Below, one piece after another: positions 9,792-19,757 of a DNA stretch of 60,737 bases. The first letter of the stretch is position 1. Each line of letters opens with the position of its first letter. The position numbers were made by a program, and so were the translations under genes. The stretch lies in IMG/VR virus record IMGVR_UViG_3300025699_000009, positions 1 through 60,737 of that record. One strand, 5' to 3'. Source of the stretch: a virus. Below the pieces are notes generated by a model that worked only from the letters and a program-made list of their open reading frames with translations, searched no databases and was not told the origin of the DNA.

Positions 9792-11897
9792 TTAGTCTAG
9801 TGGGCCATCCTCGTCTCCTGAATTGGGTCGGAAGTCTTGGATGCCCATGAAGTTCTCAATGCCCAAGTTACTAAACATCTGCGGAGTAATCTGATTGCCC
9901 TTTGCTCGTTCGCTAAGAATTGTTTCATTGATGGCTTTCCACTGCTGTGGCGTAAGCTCAGCAGGGAATACGATGCTCGTCTCGGTCACACCCGGAATCG
10001 CTACGTTTACGTATGCCAACTCCTCACGACCATACCCTACTATGTTACCCTCATTTATTACCTCGACACCATTGATGATTTGAGCGTTAGATATGCCTGC
10101 CTGCTGCAGGTAGCTAGAGAAAGCGTTACGTGTAGCAAGCCCTATATCGTTTAGACTAGCATTCTTATCAGGTTCAGGGAAGCTGTCCTCTGCAAGCATC
10201 TCCAATGAGATTGGTTCTCCATAGCCATCGTCCACTGTGTCTCGGAACGTCATTGGCTGTGGTGCGGGCGGAGGAGCCGGAGCATCAAATCCAAATGGAT
10301 TCTCTCCTGTAGTTTGACTATGTCGGCTCAATCCATCTGCTATGCCTGAAGCCTTCAACATAGCTCCTACATCAGCAGCGTTTCGGATGTCGTCAGGTAG
10401 CAATGCGCTTACGACAGACTCTACAAACAGCCCAACGTCATCACCCTTCGTGATTGGAGTACGAGGGACAGGGTTACCATTTGAATCTTTGTCGTTGATG
10501 ATTATCTGAGAGCCGTCCTCAGAGAACTCAATCGAGTGAACCTCATCATTCAAGCCTGCCAAGAAGTTACCTGCAGCTTGGAACTCCTCATATACAGCAT
10601 CGTTGTACGCACGAAGCTCTTCGTCGGTTGCGTTTTCTCGACCTTTAGGGAAGTAATCGCTTTCAGGGATAGAGGTACCCCACAACTTAGCAAGGTTAGT
10701 GATAGCTTGTTGTGCTTGCTTTTTAGCGGTTCCCGAACTTCGCTCACCCGGTGTCTGCGGTCGTCTATCTTTCCGCTCATAGCCCTCCTCCTTGTAGTCG
10801 AGCTTCGACTTAATGTTGGTCTCTACCACGTCACGCGCAGCCTGAAGCTGAGCATCGCGATTTTCCATCATTGCATCGTACTGCTCCACCGTCATCGGCG
10901 GCTTGTCTCCCCCCGTCAACTGCTCCTTAAGCTGCGCCTCTTGCTCAAGACTAAATAGAGGCACCGTTGCACCCGAAGACTCTTGCATAGGGTTAGGAAC
11001 CATCAGGATTAGGTTGGGGTCTTCTGCCGCAGCCAAAGGGTCATTCGTAAAGTCGAACATATCCCCCGTATTTGGATTCATACCAAGGGAGTTGGTAAGC
11101 AACGACGTTACGTTGAACGGGTCAGCCACCTGACTGCTAACAGCATCGTCAATGGCTTGAACGATATCAGGATTCTCTAAAGGATTTTCTCGCTCTTTTA
11201 CCGTGCCATCCATAATGGCATCGATGCGTGTACCGAGCTGCTGAGCAATAGGGTCAGTTGCCGCGTTTACATTGTAGGTATCGTACTTAACATTCAGCCT
11301 GTTGCGAAGCTCGTTGACAGGAGCATACGCATCAGGGTTTTTAATCATCTCCCCGGTTTTAGGGTCAAGCTTTCCAAGCATAACCTTTCCGTCGGTAGGA
11401 TTAATCCACAGGCGAGAGCTGCTGAAGTTGCCCAAACCACGGGTGCTGTTCATCAGGTACTCTTCTAACGCTTGAGCTTGCGGTAACCCTGTCTCAGGGT
11501 CAACCTCCATGCGAGCCTGTAGCTCGGCATACTTGGTGTTAAACTCCTTACCAAATTCAAATGCCTCTGTAGTGCCTTGGTTGAGATTCGCGCGGATATT
11601 CGTGTAGTCCCTCATCTTGAGCTGACCCGACTTGAGCAGCCGCTCTACCTGCAACGCATACTCAGAGGTGTCTGAAGCGAACTGACTTGTCCATTCGTTG
11701 AACCCCTGATGGTCTCCAAGTGGTGGTTTGTTGATATAGTCATTGAACTCACCTATCTGTTGGTCAATAGTAGCTTTCTTCTCCTGCCGCACACGGGCTT
11801 CCTCGTTGACAACATCAGATAGCTGCCGCCCAACCTCATTCCAATTGATTTGAGATTCAGCACTCCGCTCAGCAAATTTGTAAAAAGTTTTAGCCAT
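9792..11897 (-). CDS. Putative internal virion / ejection protein (701 aa)
   Basis: A 701-aa protein beginning MAKTFYKFAERSAESQ, mostly helical, acidic and rich in Gln, Glu and Asn, with a Pro-rich linker (APAPPPAPQP) near residue 545. It has no signal peptide and no recognised catalytic motif. It lies 10 nt upstream of the giant gene and 10 nt downstream of an Ala/Gln-rich internal-protein candidate. The size and order resemble the gp14-gp15-gp16 trio of T7-like podoviruses, so I infer a role inside the capsid or in DNA ejection. Homology was not tested. Confidence 0.6.
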   Translation of the reverse strand: MAKTFYKFAERSAESQINWNEVGRQLSDVVNEEARVRQEKKATIDQQIGEFNDYINKPPLGDHQGFNEWTSQFASDTSEYALQVERLLKSGQLKMRDYTNIRANLNQGTTEAFEFGKEFNTKYAELQARMEVDPETGLPQAQALEEYLMNSTRGLGNFSSSRLWINPTDGKVMLGKLDPKTGEMIKNPDAYAPVNELRNRLNVKYDTYNVNAATDPIAQQLGTRIDAIMDGTVKERENPLENPDIVQAIDDAVSSQVADPFNVTSLLTNSLGMNPNTGDMFDFTNDPLAAAEDPNLILMVPNPMQESSGATVPLFSLEQEAQLKEQLTGGDKPPMTVEQYDAMMENRDAQLQAARDVVETNIKSKLDYKEEGYERKDRRPQTPGERSSGTAKKQAQQAITNLAKLWGTSIPESDYFPKGRENATDEELRAYNDAVYEEFQAAGNFLAGLNDEVHSIEFSEDGSQIIINDKDSNGNPVPRTPITKGDDVGLFVESVVSALLPDDIRNAADVGAMLKASGIADGLSRHSQTTGENPFGFDAPAPPPAPQPMTFRDTVDDGYGEPISLEMLAEDSFPEPDKNASLNDIGLATRNAFSSYLQQAGISNAQIINGVEVINEGNIVGYGREELAYVNVAIPGVTETSIVFPAELTPQQWKAINETILSERAKGNQITPQMFSNLGIENFMGIQDFRPNSGDEDGPLD

Positions 11898-11907
11898 GTC
11901 AATAATA

Positions 11908-12747
11908 TTATTGTCCCATTAAAGAGCTGTATTGACTCATATAGCTAGGGTCAAACAAAATTTGATTCCTTTGACCGGGAGTAAGGCCACGTTTAAACTG
12001 TCGAAAATCTCGTCCGCTCATGTCACCTACAGCAGAAAAATTACCTCCTGTAGGTGCTCCAAATGAACCAAAATCTATTACGCCATTTCTGCTTTGAAGC
12101 CCGGCAGGGTTCGCGGTAAACCCTGTGGATGTACCAAATTTAGCAGCTTGATTAGCATCAAACTGTAGCCCCGCCATTGCCTGCTGCTGCATCTTATTGC
12201 TTTGCGAGTAAAGAGGAATAGCGGAAGCACCTGCCGCTACAGCATCGATACCGCTTTGAACCATTGCGGCCTTTGCTGCTGCTGCTTGCTCATCATACAT
12301 AGCTGCTGCCTCTTGCGCGCCTTCCGCTTCTTGCAAATCAATCTGCGTTTTAACGTCACGCAAGCGGCTGTCTTCATTTCGAATATCCATATCAAGCTGT
12401 TGGAGTTCTTGTCCTAAGCCCACGCGCTGCCCTTCAGCCATCTGATTTTGAGCCATCTGAATACGCCCTACCTGAGCGATACCTCGCGCTCCTGCCTCCT
12501 GAGCGGCCTGCACCGAAGCAGCTCCCTGTGAAAGCGAAGCCTCAATTGCCATAGTGTAGGGGTCTGTGCTGATGGTTCGACCTTCTTGAAAGTTAACATC
12601 AAGCTTGGAGCGAGCTTCATTCATAGCCTTTTGAGCAGCTTGCTCAGCTTGTGCTGCTTTTTTCTCAGCCTTCTTTTTTTGAGCTGCGGAAATACCCATG
12701 GTTGTCAGGGCAATTCCTGCGTTGATTCCTGCTACTATTCCTGACAT
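11908..12747 (-). CDS. Putative small internal virion protein, gp14-like (279 aa)
   Basis: The N-terminus (MSGIVAGINAGIALTTMGIS) is a short hydrophobic helix followed by a Lys/Ala-rich coiled coil, then Ala/Gln-rich helices and a Gly/Phe-rich C-terminal region. This architecture, a membrane-active N-terminus on an Ala/Gln-rich body, is usual for small ejection proteins of podoviruses. The start overlaps the end of the upstream cupin-like gene by 13 nt, suggesting coupled translation. Function is inferred from composition and position. Confidence 0.55.
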   Translation of the reverse strand: MSGIVAGINAGIALTTMGISAAQKKKAEKKAAQAEQAAQKAMNEARSKLDVNFQEGRTISTDPYTMAIEASLSQGAASVQAAQEAGARGIAQVGRIQMAQNQMAEGQRVGLGQELQQLDMDIRNEDSRLRDVKTQIDLQEAEGAQEAAAMYDEQAAAAKAAMVQSGIDAVAAGASAIPLYSQSNKMQQQAMAGLQFDANQAAKFGTSTGFTANPAGLQSRNGVIDFGSFGAPTGGNFSAVGDMSGRDFRQFKRGLTPGQRNQILFDPSYMSQYSSLMGQ

Positions 12748-13262
12748 AATACTTGTTGTTTAAAGATGATGTGCTCAGGCAACTCCCGATAGTCGAGGGT
12801 ATAAACTGCCTTCTCAGCTTCCTCTATCGTCTCCGCATCTGTTCTATACACGCAGGCCCAAACACAATCCTCGTGCATATAAGCGACTCGCTGTGTACCC
12901 GTCTCGGTAAAGACGGTTTGCGGAGCCTTAATGTGTTTCACTTGTCCGTCGTCCATCAGCAAGGACATACTGCCCTGAAGAAAGAACGAAGGGTGGTTTT
13001 GCTTGTGGATAAAGCTAACCACTAAAGACCCTTGAGGCATAAACACCTCGCGGGTATACAATCCATTATCGATATGATGCTTCGTAGGAAACTCCGTCTG
13101 CATCTCTTCTGTGTTGTGTAGAACCACTCCCGCTACCTGCTTTAGCTCGTCATGAAAACGCGAAATATCTTCCCACAAAAGACCTCTCTCTTTGTAGACG
13201 TTGTATAGCAACGCATCAGGCGTTACGTTAGGTTGGGCTAGTATGGTTTGAATCTCACTCAC
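12735..13262 (-). CDS. Cupin-like phage protein (175 aa)
   Basis: Residues 60-150 form a run of short beta strands (GLYTREVFMPQGSLVVSFIH, then ILQGS-like turns and AYMHEDCVWACVYR), matching a single cupin-like barrel. His residues at about 86 and 130 could bind a metal, but the classical cupin motif is incomplete. Small cupin-like proteins occur among tail genes of Bacteroidota and cyanobacterial phages, where their role is unknown. The gene sits between fibre-like and internal virion genes. Confidence 0.5.
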   Translation of the reverse strand: MSEIQTILAQPNVTPDALLYNVYKERGLLWEDISRFHDELKQVAGVVLHNTEEMQTEFPTKHHIDNGLYTREVFMPQGSLVVSFIHKQNHPSFFLQGSMSLLMDDGQVKHIKAPQTVFTETGTQRVAYMHEDCVWACVYRTDAETIEEAEKAVYTLDYRELPEHIIFKQQVLCQE

Positions 13263-13281
13263 AAATTCAAAGATAATCGGT

Positions 13282-14106
13282 TCACGGGAATGATTTCATT
13301 ACTTCTGATTTTACCACAAATAATTCGACGTGGGTAGTCAGAGAATTAGTTAGGGTAAGCTCGCCATAGTGACCAAGGATGCCCTTGGATTCTGCTACAG
13401 CATTCTTGACAAACATAATGTAAACGATGTTTGCAGATGGAGCCGTTCCACCATTGACAGTGTCAACTGTAAACACAATGTTGTTGATACCATTAGCTAG
13501 GTCAATATTGATTGCATCCACATAGCCACCATACACAGGCGTAAGGGTGTTGGGGAACACTACAGGCACTCCCCAATAGACAGCATCGCCGACACTCAGG
13601 ATGCTGCCAATGCTTACGGTATTATCAAAGTTCAATGTAACCGTAGTGCCAACCGTATTAGTCGTCACGGTATTGCCTATGCCATTGACCGAGCGCAAAG
13701 GATATTCTTGTGCTGCGGTAGCAGGTGTTGTTCCTGCGTTTCTCACGAATGAGAACCAATCCGATTCCTTTTCGGCAAAGTAGCCGCTGTCAATAAAGCC
13801 CGTAGTCTGCAGGTCACTCGTCAATGTAGCACCCCATGGTTCGTTTCCTTCGAGCTGTATCGTCTTGAAGATTTTATTTACCGTAGGGTCTTGATTCAAT
13901 ATGGTCGTAACTCGCGACGAATAAGCCACGCCGTAATACTCGTTGCGCGTGGCATTGGTATTATGACGATAGATGGTTCCGCCCTTAAACGTATAGAGAT
14001 ACTGATTCATATGTTGTATGTACTCAGGCTCATACGAGTAGAACGAGGGCCACCCTTGGTATCCGGGGCTAAACGTCAGCGTATAGTTTTGGTTAAATAC
14101 AGGCAT
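13282..14106 (-). CDS. Virion structural protein (274 aa)
   Basis: I prefer the start MPVFNQNYTLTFSPGYQGW at 14106; an ATG at 14121 would add MPIII and overlap the upstream gene. The protein is beta-rich, with aromatic residues in the first 60 positions and Gly/Thr/Val-rich strands afterwards, consistent with a tail or vertex protein. No enzymatic motif is seen. It belongs to the minus-strand block of tail genes, 19 nt upstream of the cupin-like gene. Confidence 0.6.
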   Translation of the reverse strand: MPVFNQNYTLTFSPGYQGWPSFYSYEPEYIQHMNQYLYTFKGGTIYRHNTNATRNEYYGVAYSSRVTTILNQDPTVNKIFKTIQLEGNEPWGATLTSDLQTTGFIDSGYFAEKESDWFSFVRNAGTTPATAAQEYPLRSVNGIGNTVTTNTVGTTVTLNFDNTVSIGSILSVGDAVYWGVPVVFPNTLTPVYGGYVDAINIDLANGINNIVFTVDTVNGGTAPSANIVYIMFVKNAVAESKGILGHYGELTLTNSLTTHVELFVVKSEVMKSFP

Positions 14107-14111
14107 GATTA

Positions 14112-15068
14112 TTATGGGCAAAGGAATGTATTGGTTATTACCCCATTTGTGACGTTAACAACATACTTCTCATCTGCAGGTAAAACTGTGCTTGGGTGCA
14201 TCACGTACTGTCCGTCCGGCTTTGGGTTCTGCCCTAGATTGTCGCCAAACAAAAAGTCTCCTTGACTTGGTGTAGTCACACCTGAACTAGGAGCAAGCAA
14301 ATAGGTAGGAAGAGGGAACACAACAGAGTTGTTACAGTTAAATCCTACACTCGTGCTGAGGTATCGGTATGCCTCCGGTATGACTTGAGGGCACGTAACC
14401 GAAAGGCTGTAGGTACAGCTTGTGTCTAACGAGGTCACGGCTATGTAGATAGACATACTGCCCGTAGTGCTCTTTGAAACAGGAAGAACTAATGTTCCGG
14501 GGTTTGCACCTAAGCTTAAGCTTGCAGTCGTTATGAGGTAGGCAGAAAAATTACCTGTATTCGACCATATGCCGTCATAGTATTCTCTATCGACTATGTT
14601 TGTCCAAGGGGAGCCTGCAAGAAGACCAAAGTCATTTGCGCTATTTCCCAAGAAGAAAGGCCCGGCACCAACACGAGTATGCTGATACGGGGAAACCGGA
14701 TTGCCCCAAGTGTTGGGGAGAACTCCCGGAGAAGAGCTACTCACCTGAATACCAACAGGGACATTGTTAGGGGTAAAGCGCACGAGAGCTACCCCGGTGT
14801 CTTGCCCTGTCGTAAACTCATAGTAGTCCGTACTTACCGTGCCTGTAGGTCGCGTAATTGTTGTCGGTGCTCCTGAAGGGTCACTGCACGTTTCACTGCA
14901 ATCACAATCTACCGCAGGGCCACTAGAAAAAAATCCATTGGTAGCGTAGCGCACTCCCGAACTATCCTTGTACCAACCCGTAGCAGCAGGGGTGCCATTA
15001 GGGTTAAGCACAGTAGTAGAAAGTGCTACTGTTTCTCCGTCAAGTATGTAGTTTGATATAGTTCCCAT
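14112..15068 (-). CDS. Putative tail / receptor-contact protein with Cys cluster (318 aa)
   Basis: Beta-rich, Ser/Thr/Gly/Pro-rich protein with a Cys cluster near residues 53-62 (DCDCSETC) and several single Cys further on. It follows the 1559-aa tail protein, whose C-terminus also has a dense Cys cluster, so both may use metal binding or disulphides. The leader on the coding strand is AATTTAAATCA before the ATG. The function is unrecognised; tail tip or fibre is an inference from position and composition. Confidence 0.5.
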   Translation of the reverse strand: MGTISNYILDGETVALSTTVLNPNGTPAATGWYKDSSGVRYATNGFFSSGPAVDCDCSETCSDPSGAPTTITRPTGTVSTDYYEFTTGQDTGVALVRFTPNNVPVGIQVSSSSPGVLPNTWGNPVSPYQHTRVGAGPFFLGNSANDFGLLAGSPWTNIVDREYYDGIWSNTGNFSAYLITTASLSLGANPGTLVLPVSKSTTGSMSIYIAVTSLDTSCTYSLSVTCPQVIPEAYRYLSTSVGFNCNNSVVFPLPTYLLAPSSGVTTPSQGDFLFGDNLGQNPKPDGQYVMHPSTVLPADEKYVVNVTNGVITNTFLCP

Positions 15069-15077
15069 TGATTTAAA

Positions 15078-18000
15078 TTATGCACAGCAATCACACTCAA
15101 TAACAGATTGAGTAACTGCGCTTGCATCGCCCTGTGTAACTACAACCGTATTTCCATCTACGCATACCTCAGTAGTACCAAAGGAAGCCAAGCTTACGGT
15201 TACAATAGTACGAGAACAGCTCGTGTATTGGAACGTAATCTGAGAGTTGCCCGTATTCTGAACCCTGATAGTGCTTCCCGACCCCGCCGCGCAAGAACAG
15301 TTGCAGCAAGCATCAGCTTCAGAGGTTGCAGAGTAGCAGAGGTTTACAATGTTTGGAACACGGTAGTCCCATATCAGGTAAAGGTAGCTGTACGTGTTAA
15401 GATTAGCAGGCGCAGTAAAGTTCCCAACGATTGGTTGAGTAGCTGTCTGCGTAGGTGAAAAGACAGTAGAATTATTGACAAGGGCTTGAATGAACGTAGA
15501 GTTAGGCGGATACAAATCGTTGCTTGCCAACCATCGAAACTTGTTGTTGGTATTCCAAACAAGAGTGTCGGTAGACGTTTGGTTAGAACCTACGTTAACA
15601 GTAGAACCATCAGTTGGTGTAGCGCCAATTCCTTGAACTCCGCTAACAACCTGATAGTCAGAAAGGAATCCGCCGCTCAGAAGACCTGCTAGGTAGGTAA
15701 CGGTCACAGGGTTTTCAGCAGTTGGCGAAACATACGTCCCTTCTGTAAAGCCGTATTGGTTAGTAATCGTTTTGTTTTGGTCGCCGTCACTATTTAAGGT
15801 TACCAAAATCACCTCAATAGGTTGCTCTGCCGGACAGGATACAGTTAGGTTGACGTTAGTAGCAGCACCATCAGAAGAAATAATTACTTCTGATTCAGTA
15901 TTCGTAACGCCGGAACTAACGATAAACGAGCCTGAAGCCGTGTAGGGGCCATAGTCTGTACCGTCTACGTTGAAGGTAATAGCACTAGGGCTAGGGCTAG
16001 GAAGGAAGAACGAATACGTAACAACACCAACCCCTGTTCCAAAAGCAACAGAGAAGGTAGATGATGAACCGCTTGACACCAAGAAGTTACGATTCAGTCC
16101 GCATTCAGAGGCTTCTTCGATAGCGGGCAGCAACGTGGTTTTATTAGCCAATACATACTCGTTCATGTATGGGTCAAAGCCTCCAAGCTTCTGCGTATTA
16201 AAGTTCGCAAGGAACATATCCCTAAACCAAGAACGCATCCCTTGCTCTGAAGCAACCGCAAGCTGCTCTTGAGCACTGCTTCCTCGCAAATTAATTACTG
16301 CGCCACGCTTAGCATCTGTAAAGAAAGAATCGGGGCCATAGCGAACAAAGCTTTCAGGGTTGTTGCTGATTCCATATTCTTCCACCCTTGCAATCTGAGT
16401 TCCTAATACTTCAGGAATCGAAGCAACTGCTCCGCCACCTGTAGAATCCGAAAGCAAGTTTTTGCCTGTGAGGACGTAAGAAATTTTATCCTCCTGCAAA
16501 CACAAGATATCTGTCTCGCGCCCAAACAAAACCTCAATCGGGCCAAACGATTCCTCTACAGCCTTGAAGTTTACAAGGCTAAGGTTGAACTCGTTTAGCT
16601 TGTTAACATTCGTTTCGTTGTTGTAGATGCCGCTGTAGGTAATATCTGATTTACGGTCAGCTTCTCGAAAGTCCTGCGCACTGACAGAGGTAACACGGTT
16701 GCCCAAGGTCAAAGCTCGACCCGCTAAAGAATCTCTAATTTTGTAGCTCTCGATACCGTTACCAAAAGAGTAGCAGTTAAAAAACTCGGTGTCCACTACG
16801 CCCGCTGTACCTGTAGAAATATTTTGGTTAGTAACATTTCCGCTGTGATTTCCGTTGGCATCAATGGCATAAGAAGCTGAGCTTTCATACCATATATCTG
16901 CTGCTGCATCAATTGGCTCAGTTTCAAACACAACTAAATCATCAGACCGAATAACTGTCCACGTTACTTCCGCTTTAGAACGTCTTTTGTTGTTGCTTCC
17001 ACAAGCCGGAGTAGGAATGCATACAAACCTGATTTCGTTAGTACCACCAATTGTGTTTTTGTACCAACGATACCACAGCACATCGCTTTCGACGTATGCG
17101 CTTCCACCGTAATCGTTATTTGGGCTACTTGCCGTAACAGGATTGTACACGTGAACAAAGTCAGGGCCATTGCCTCCGATTGTAGCAGTACCATCATCTA
17201 ACGAGTATTGGATGCCGTCGCCGTTGAACCAATCAATGATGTCAGCGTAATCAGCACTAGCCGTAAAGGTTTTTTCAATCTCGTAAATCCTTCGGCCACA
17301 GGTACTTGCATCGCCGTCGCCCCGTCCTAAACGAGTAAAGACAAACTTGTATTTAATCCTACTACCTGCAGGAATATCAAATGTTTGGTAGTTGCCACTA
17401 GCATCGGGTTGACCGCTCAGACCTGTGTAAGCCAAGGTAGGTGCTTCGCCGTCGTCTTCACTGATTCTTGTTTGGGTACCCGGATTAATTATGGCATCTG
17501 CAGCGAGACTAGCATTAAAACCTTCTACCTTTATTTTTAGATAGACACCTTGTGGCACCACAAAAGTGTCGTCAGAATCCAAGATAAAGTCCTGTTGCTC
17601 TACCGTTTTATCGAGAACCGTAGCATACTCACATCGCAGAAGCGGGCCGTCTACGTCCTTTTTTACAATCAACCTAGTTCCCTCTTGTGCTTTAGCTGCA
17701 TTCTCTCCTTCTACCAAAAAGAAATGGTGAGCCGTAGCGGGGTCGTAGAAGTAGAGGCTAGAGTAGATAGTGTCATAGGTATCGGCATCAGCCTTGATAG
17801 CAAACTTGTAACGTGTAGCAAAGTATGGAGCTACCTGTGAAGGAGGAATAGTTACGCGAATTTTGTTCGTGTTAGGCGAGTCACCACACGCAAAAAAAGC
17901 TGTGTTATTATTGCTTGTCAGCACCGTGGTTGAACGGCTAAACTTATCCATGTATATAATGCCCACCTGATACCCTCGGTTGCTGTGAAGGCTCTGTGTG

Positions 18001-19757
18001 TTTTCTTCTCTTTGGAAGGTTACATCTAAGACACCTATACTCAGGTATTCATAAACCCCAATCGTGGGTCCTGATGTGTTATTAACGTAACGCATAGCAG
18101 GGAAGGTGAAGCTAACCGTATCTTGACCCGAAGTATGGCCTATTTCAACAGGCTCTGCTGCGGCATCAATACCACTGAGATATTTGTATACAGGGGTAGG
18201 CACCCCTCCTACCAATTCAGCTAACAGATTGCAGTTAAACACATCGGTCAATGTGGTTCCTGCGCAGTAATTATCAGAGCTAGGGAGCGGAAAGGGTATT
18301 TGAATGTTACTTGCGGTTCCCACAAAGCTTGCAAACGAAGGTGACTGAACCATTTCGGTAACCGACGAATAGCTTTGAGTCAGGATATATGTCCATACTA
18401 TTTCTGCTCCCGCCGTCTGCTGTGCGGGGTTAGTAGTCATGCCGTCATCACCAAACGAGTCATGATTAAACCGCAGCTCCAATGTAAAGCTAGTGCCCGC
18501 ATCCAAACGGCCACTAACAGCACTGAAGTCTACATTTAACTTTGCGTTCGGAATATTGACTACTTGAGGCCCGTAGCTATATTCCGCAGACTCTAGGGTA
18601 GTTGGCAGGTCTGTAAAGCCTATCTCTCCCCTTAACTCAGAAGTTTGATAATCAAGGTAAACGGGATTCCCGTTTGAATCTTTTACGTCCCACCCTTCAG
18701 TGTAGTTACCATACATAAGGCGATTGCCCATGGTGGTCTGCGCCTTTGCTACCAAAGGAACGTTATCGTACAAGCGCAAAATTTCCGTGTCAGGAAGCAC
18801 GGTGTATATCTTGCTGTTCGTAAACGAATAGTTGTAGGTAGTGTTGTCCGAATAGCTTTCTTCTGCCTTGTTAAGCTTTTCAATTACTCGGATAGTATTG
18901 GTCGCCATATCCTTGAACAGCAGGTCAATTCCTTTTACCAAGGAGTTCCCTGAATTAAACGAGATATTGCAGTGGTTATTGTAGTTAACCATACCTGCAT
19001 TGAGATACGAAGTATCGTCCAATGAAAAGGCAAGGGGAGTAAACGCAGGCTTCGACCAACTAGAGGTAGCAGAATATTCATTCTCAGCGTATCGATAGCG
19101 GTAAGCAAAACAGATAAACCTTTCCTCCAAATAATTTTCTTCACCCGAAATCAGTGAAGGCGTAATGCCGGGTGCGACAATAGGGGGAGCTTTGATAACC
19201 AAGATGTCATCATACGTAATAGGGTCGTCCACATACGTTGATGTATTTGGTTGGGGGTAGGATTTTTTGACGTTAATCCTACGAGGAGGATTGTAGTTAT
19301 CGGTAAAAAACAACAGGTCATCTACAAGGTCTACCCCGTTGACAAGATACCTTTCGCTAAAATTCAAGGTAGTGTTTACCCCTCCTCCGTCATCACAGCT
19401 AACGAGATGGTAGGTGGTGGAACCCGTCAGGGCGTTGTAAGAAATAACGGCATCTATCTTGCCTGTCGAGCTTTGCGTAAAGCCTGAAGGTTGATGCACA
19501 AACCAATAGATGGTTTCCTCGGCACCGTCCTCATAAGCCCCTATGCAGATAGCGTTAGAACCAAACGCAATGTTATTGAACTCTAGGTCAACAAGCTTAG
19601 TGTTTCCGTCAGAATTTTCAATGCTTCCAATGTCGCTTATTGAGTTAGAACCCAAGCGAATATTCAACGCATCAAGGTATTCTCCTTCAGGAATGATACG
19701 CTTATCAAGGGCTTTATTCATTCGCCCCTTTAGAAAATTCTGTACTGTAGTAGCCAT
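15078..19757 (-). CDS. Large tail tube/muzzle-type protein (1559 aa)
   Basis: The N-terminus (NFLKGRMNKALDKRIIPEGE followed by YLDALNIR) is typical of the large short-tail proteins of crAss-like and Cellulophaga podoviruses, often called stabilization or muzzle proteins and functionally comparable to T7 gp12. The rest is a long succession of beta strands with Asp/Asn/Gly turns, as in propeller or Ig-like repeats. The last 90 residues hold two Cys clusters (CCNCSC and CDCC). It abuts the ring-protein gene (stop at 19758, start at 19757). Virion location is likely; the exact part of the tail is not shown by sequence. Confidence 0.7.
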   Translation of the reverse strand: MATTVQNFLKGRMNKALDKRIIPEGEYLDALNIRLGSNSISDIGSIENSDGNTKLVDLEFNNIAFGSNAICIGAYEDGAEETIYWFVHQPSGFTQSSTGKIDAVISYNALTGSTTYHLVSCDDGGGVNTTLNFSERYLVNGVDLVDDLLFFTDNYNPPRRINVKKSYPQPNTSTYVDDPITYDDILVIKAPPIVAPGITPSLISGEENYLEERFICFAYRYRYAENEYSATSSWSKPAFTPLAFSLDDTSYLNAGMVNYNNHCNISFNSGNSLVKGIDLLFKDMATNTIRVIEKLNKAEESYSDNTTYNYSFTNSKIYTVLPDTEILRLYDNVPLVAKAQTTMGNRLMYGNYTEGWDVKDSNGNPVYLDYQTSELRGEIGFTDLPTTLESAEYSYGPQVVNIPNAKLNVDFSAVSGRLDAGTSFTLELRFNHDSFGDDGMTTNPAQQTAGAEIVWTYILTQSYSSVTEMVQSPSFASFVGTASNIQIPFPLPSSDNYCAGTTLTDVFNCNLLAELVGGVPTPVYKYLSGIDAAAEPVEIGHTSGQDTVSFTFPAMRYVNNTSGPTIGVYEYLSIGVLDVTFQREENTQSLHSNRGYQVGIIYMDKFSRSTTVLTSNNNTAFFACGDSPNTNKIRVTIPPSQVAPYFATRYKFAIKADADTYDTIYSSLYFYDPATAHHFFLVEGENAAKAQEGTRLIVKKDVDGPLLRCEYATVLDKTVEQQDFILDSDDTFVVPQGVYLKIKVEGFNASLAADAIINPGTQTRISEDDGEAPTLAYTGLSGQPDASGNYQTFDIPAGSRIKYKFVFTRLGRGDGDASTCGRRIYEIEKTFTASADYADIIDWFNGDGIQYSLDDGTATIGGNGPDFVHVYNPVTASSPNNDYGGSAYVESDVLWYRWYKNTIGGTNEIRFVCIPTPACGSNNKRRSKAEVTWTVIRSDDLVVFETEPIDAAADIWYESSASYAIDANGNHSGNVTNQNISTGTAGVVDTEFFNCYSFGNGIESYKIRDSLAGRALTLGNRVTSVSAQDFREADRKSDITYSGIYNNETNVNKLNEFNLSLVNFKAVEESFGPIEVLFGRETDILCLQEDKISYVLTGKNLLSDSTGGGAVASIPEVLGTQIARVEEYGISNNPESFVRYGPDSFFTDAKRGAVINLRGSSAQEQLAVASEQGMRSWFRDMFLANFNTQKLGGFDPYMNEYVLANKTTLLPAIEEASECGLNRNFLVSSGSSSTFSVAFGTGVGVVTYSFFLPSPSPSAITFNVDGTDYGPYTASGSFIVSSGVTNTESEVIISSDGAATNVNLTVSCPAEQPIEVILVTLNSDGDQNKTITNQYGFTEGTYVSPTAENPVTVTYLAGLLSGGFLSDYQVVSGVQGIGATPTDGSTVNVGSNQTSTDTLVWNTNNKFRWLASNDLYPPNSTFIQALVNNSTVFSPTQTATQPIVGNFTAPANLNTYSYLYLIWDYRVPNIVNLCYSATSEADACCNCSCAAGSGSTIRVQNTGNSQITFQYTSCSRTIVTVSLASFGTTEVCVDGNTVVVTQGDASAVTQSVIECDCCA

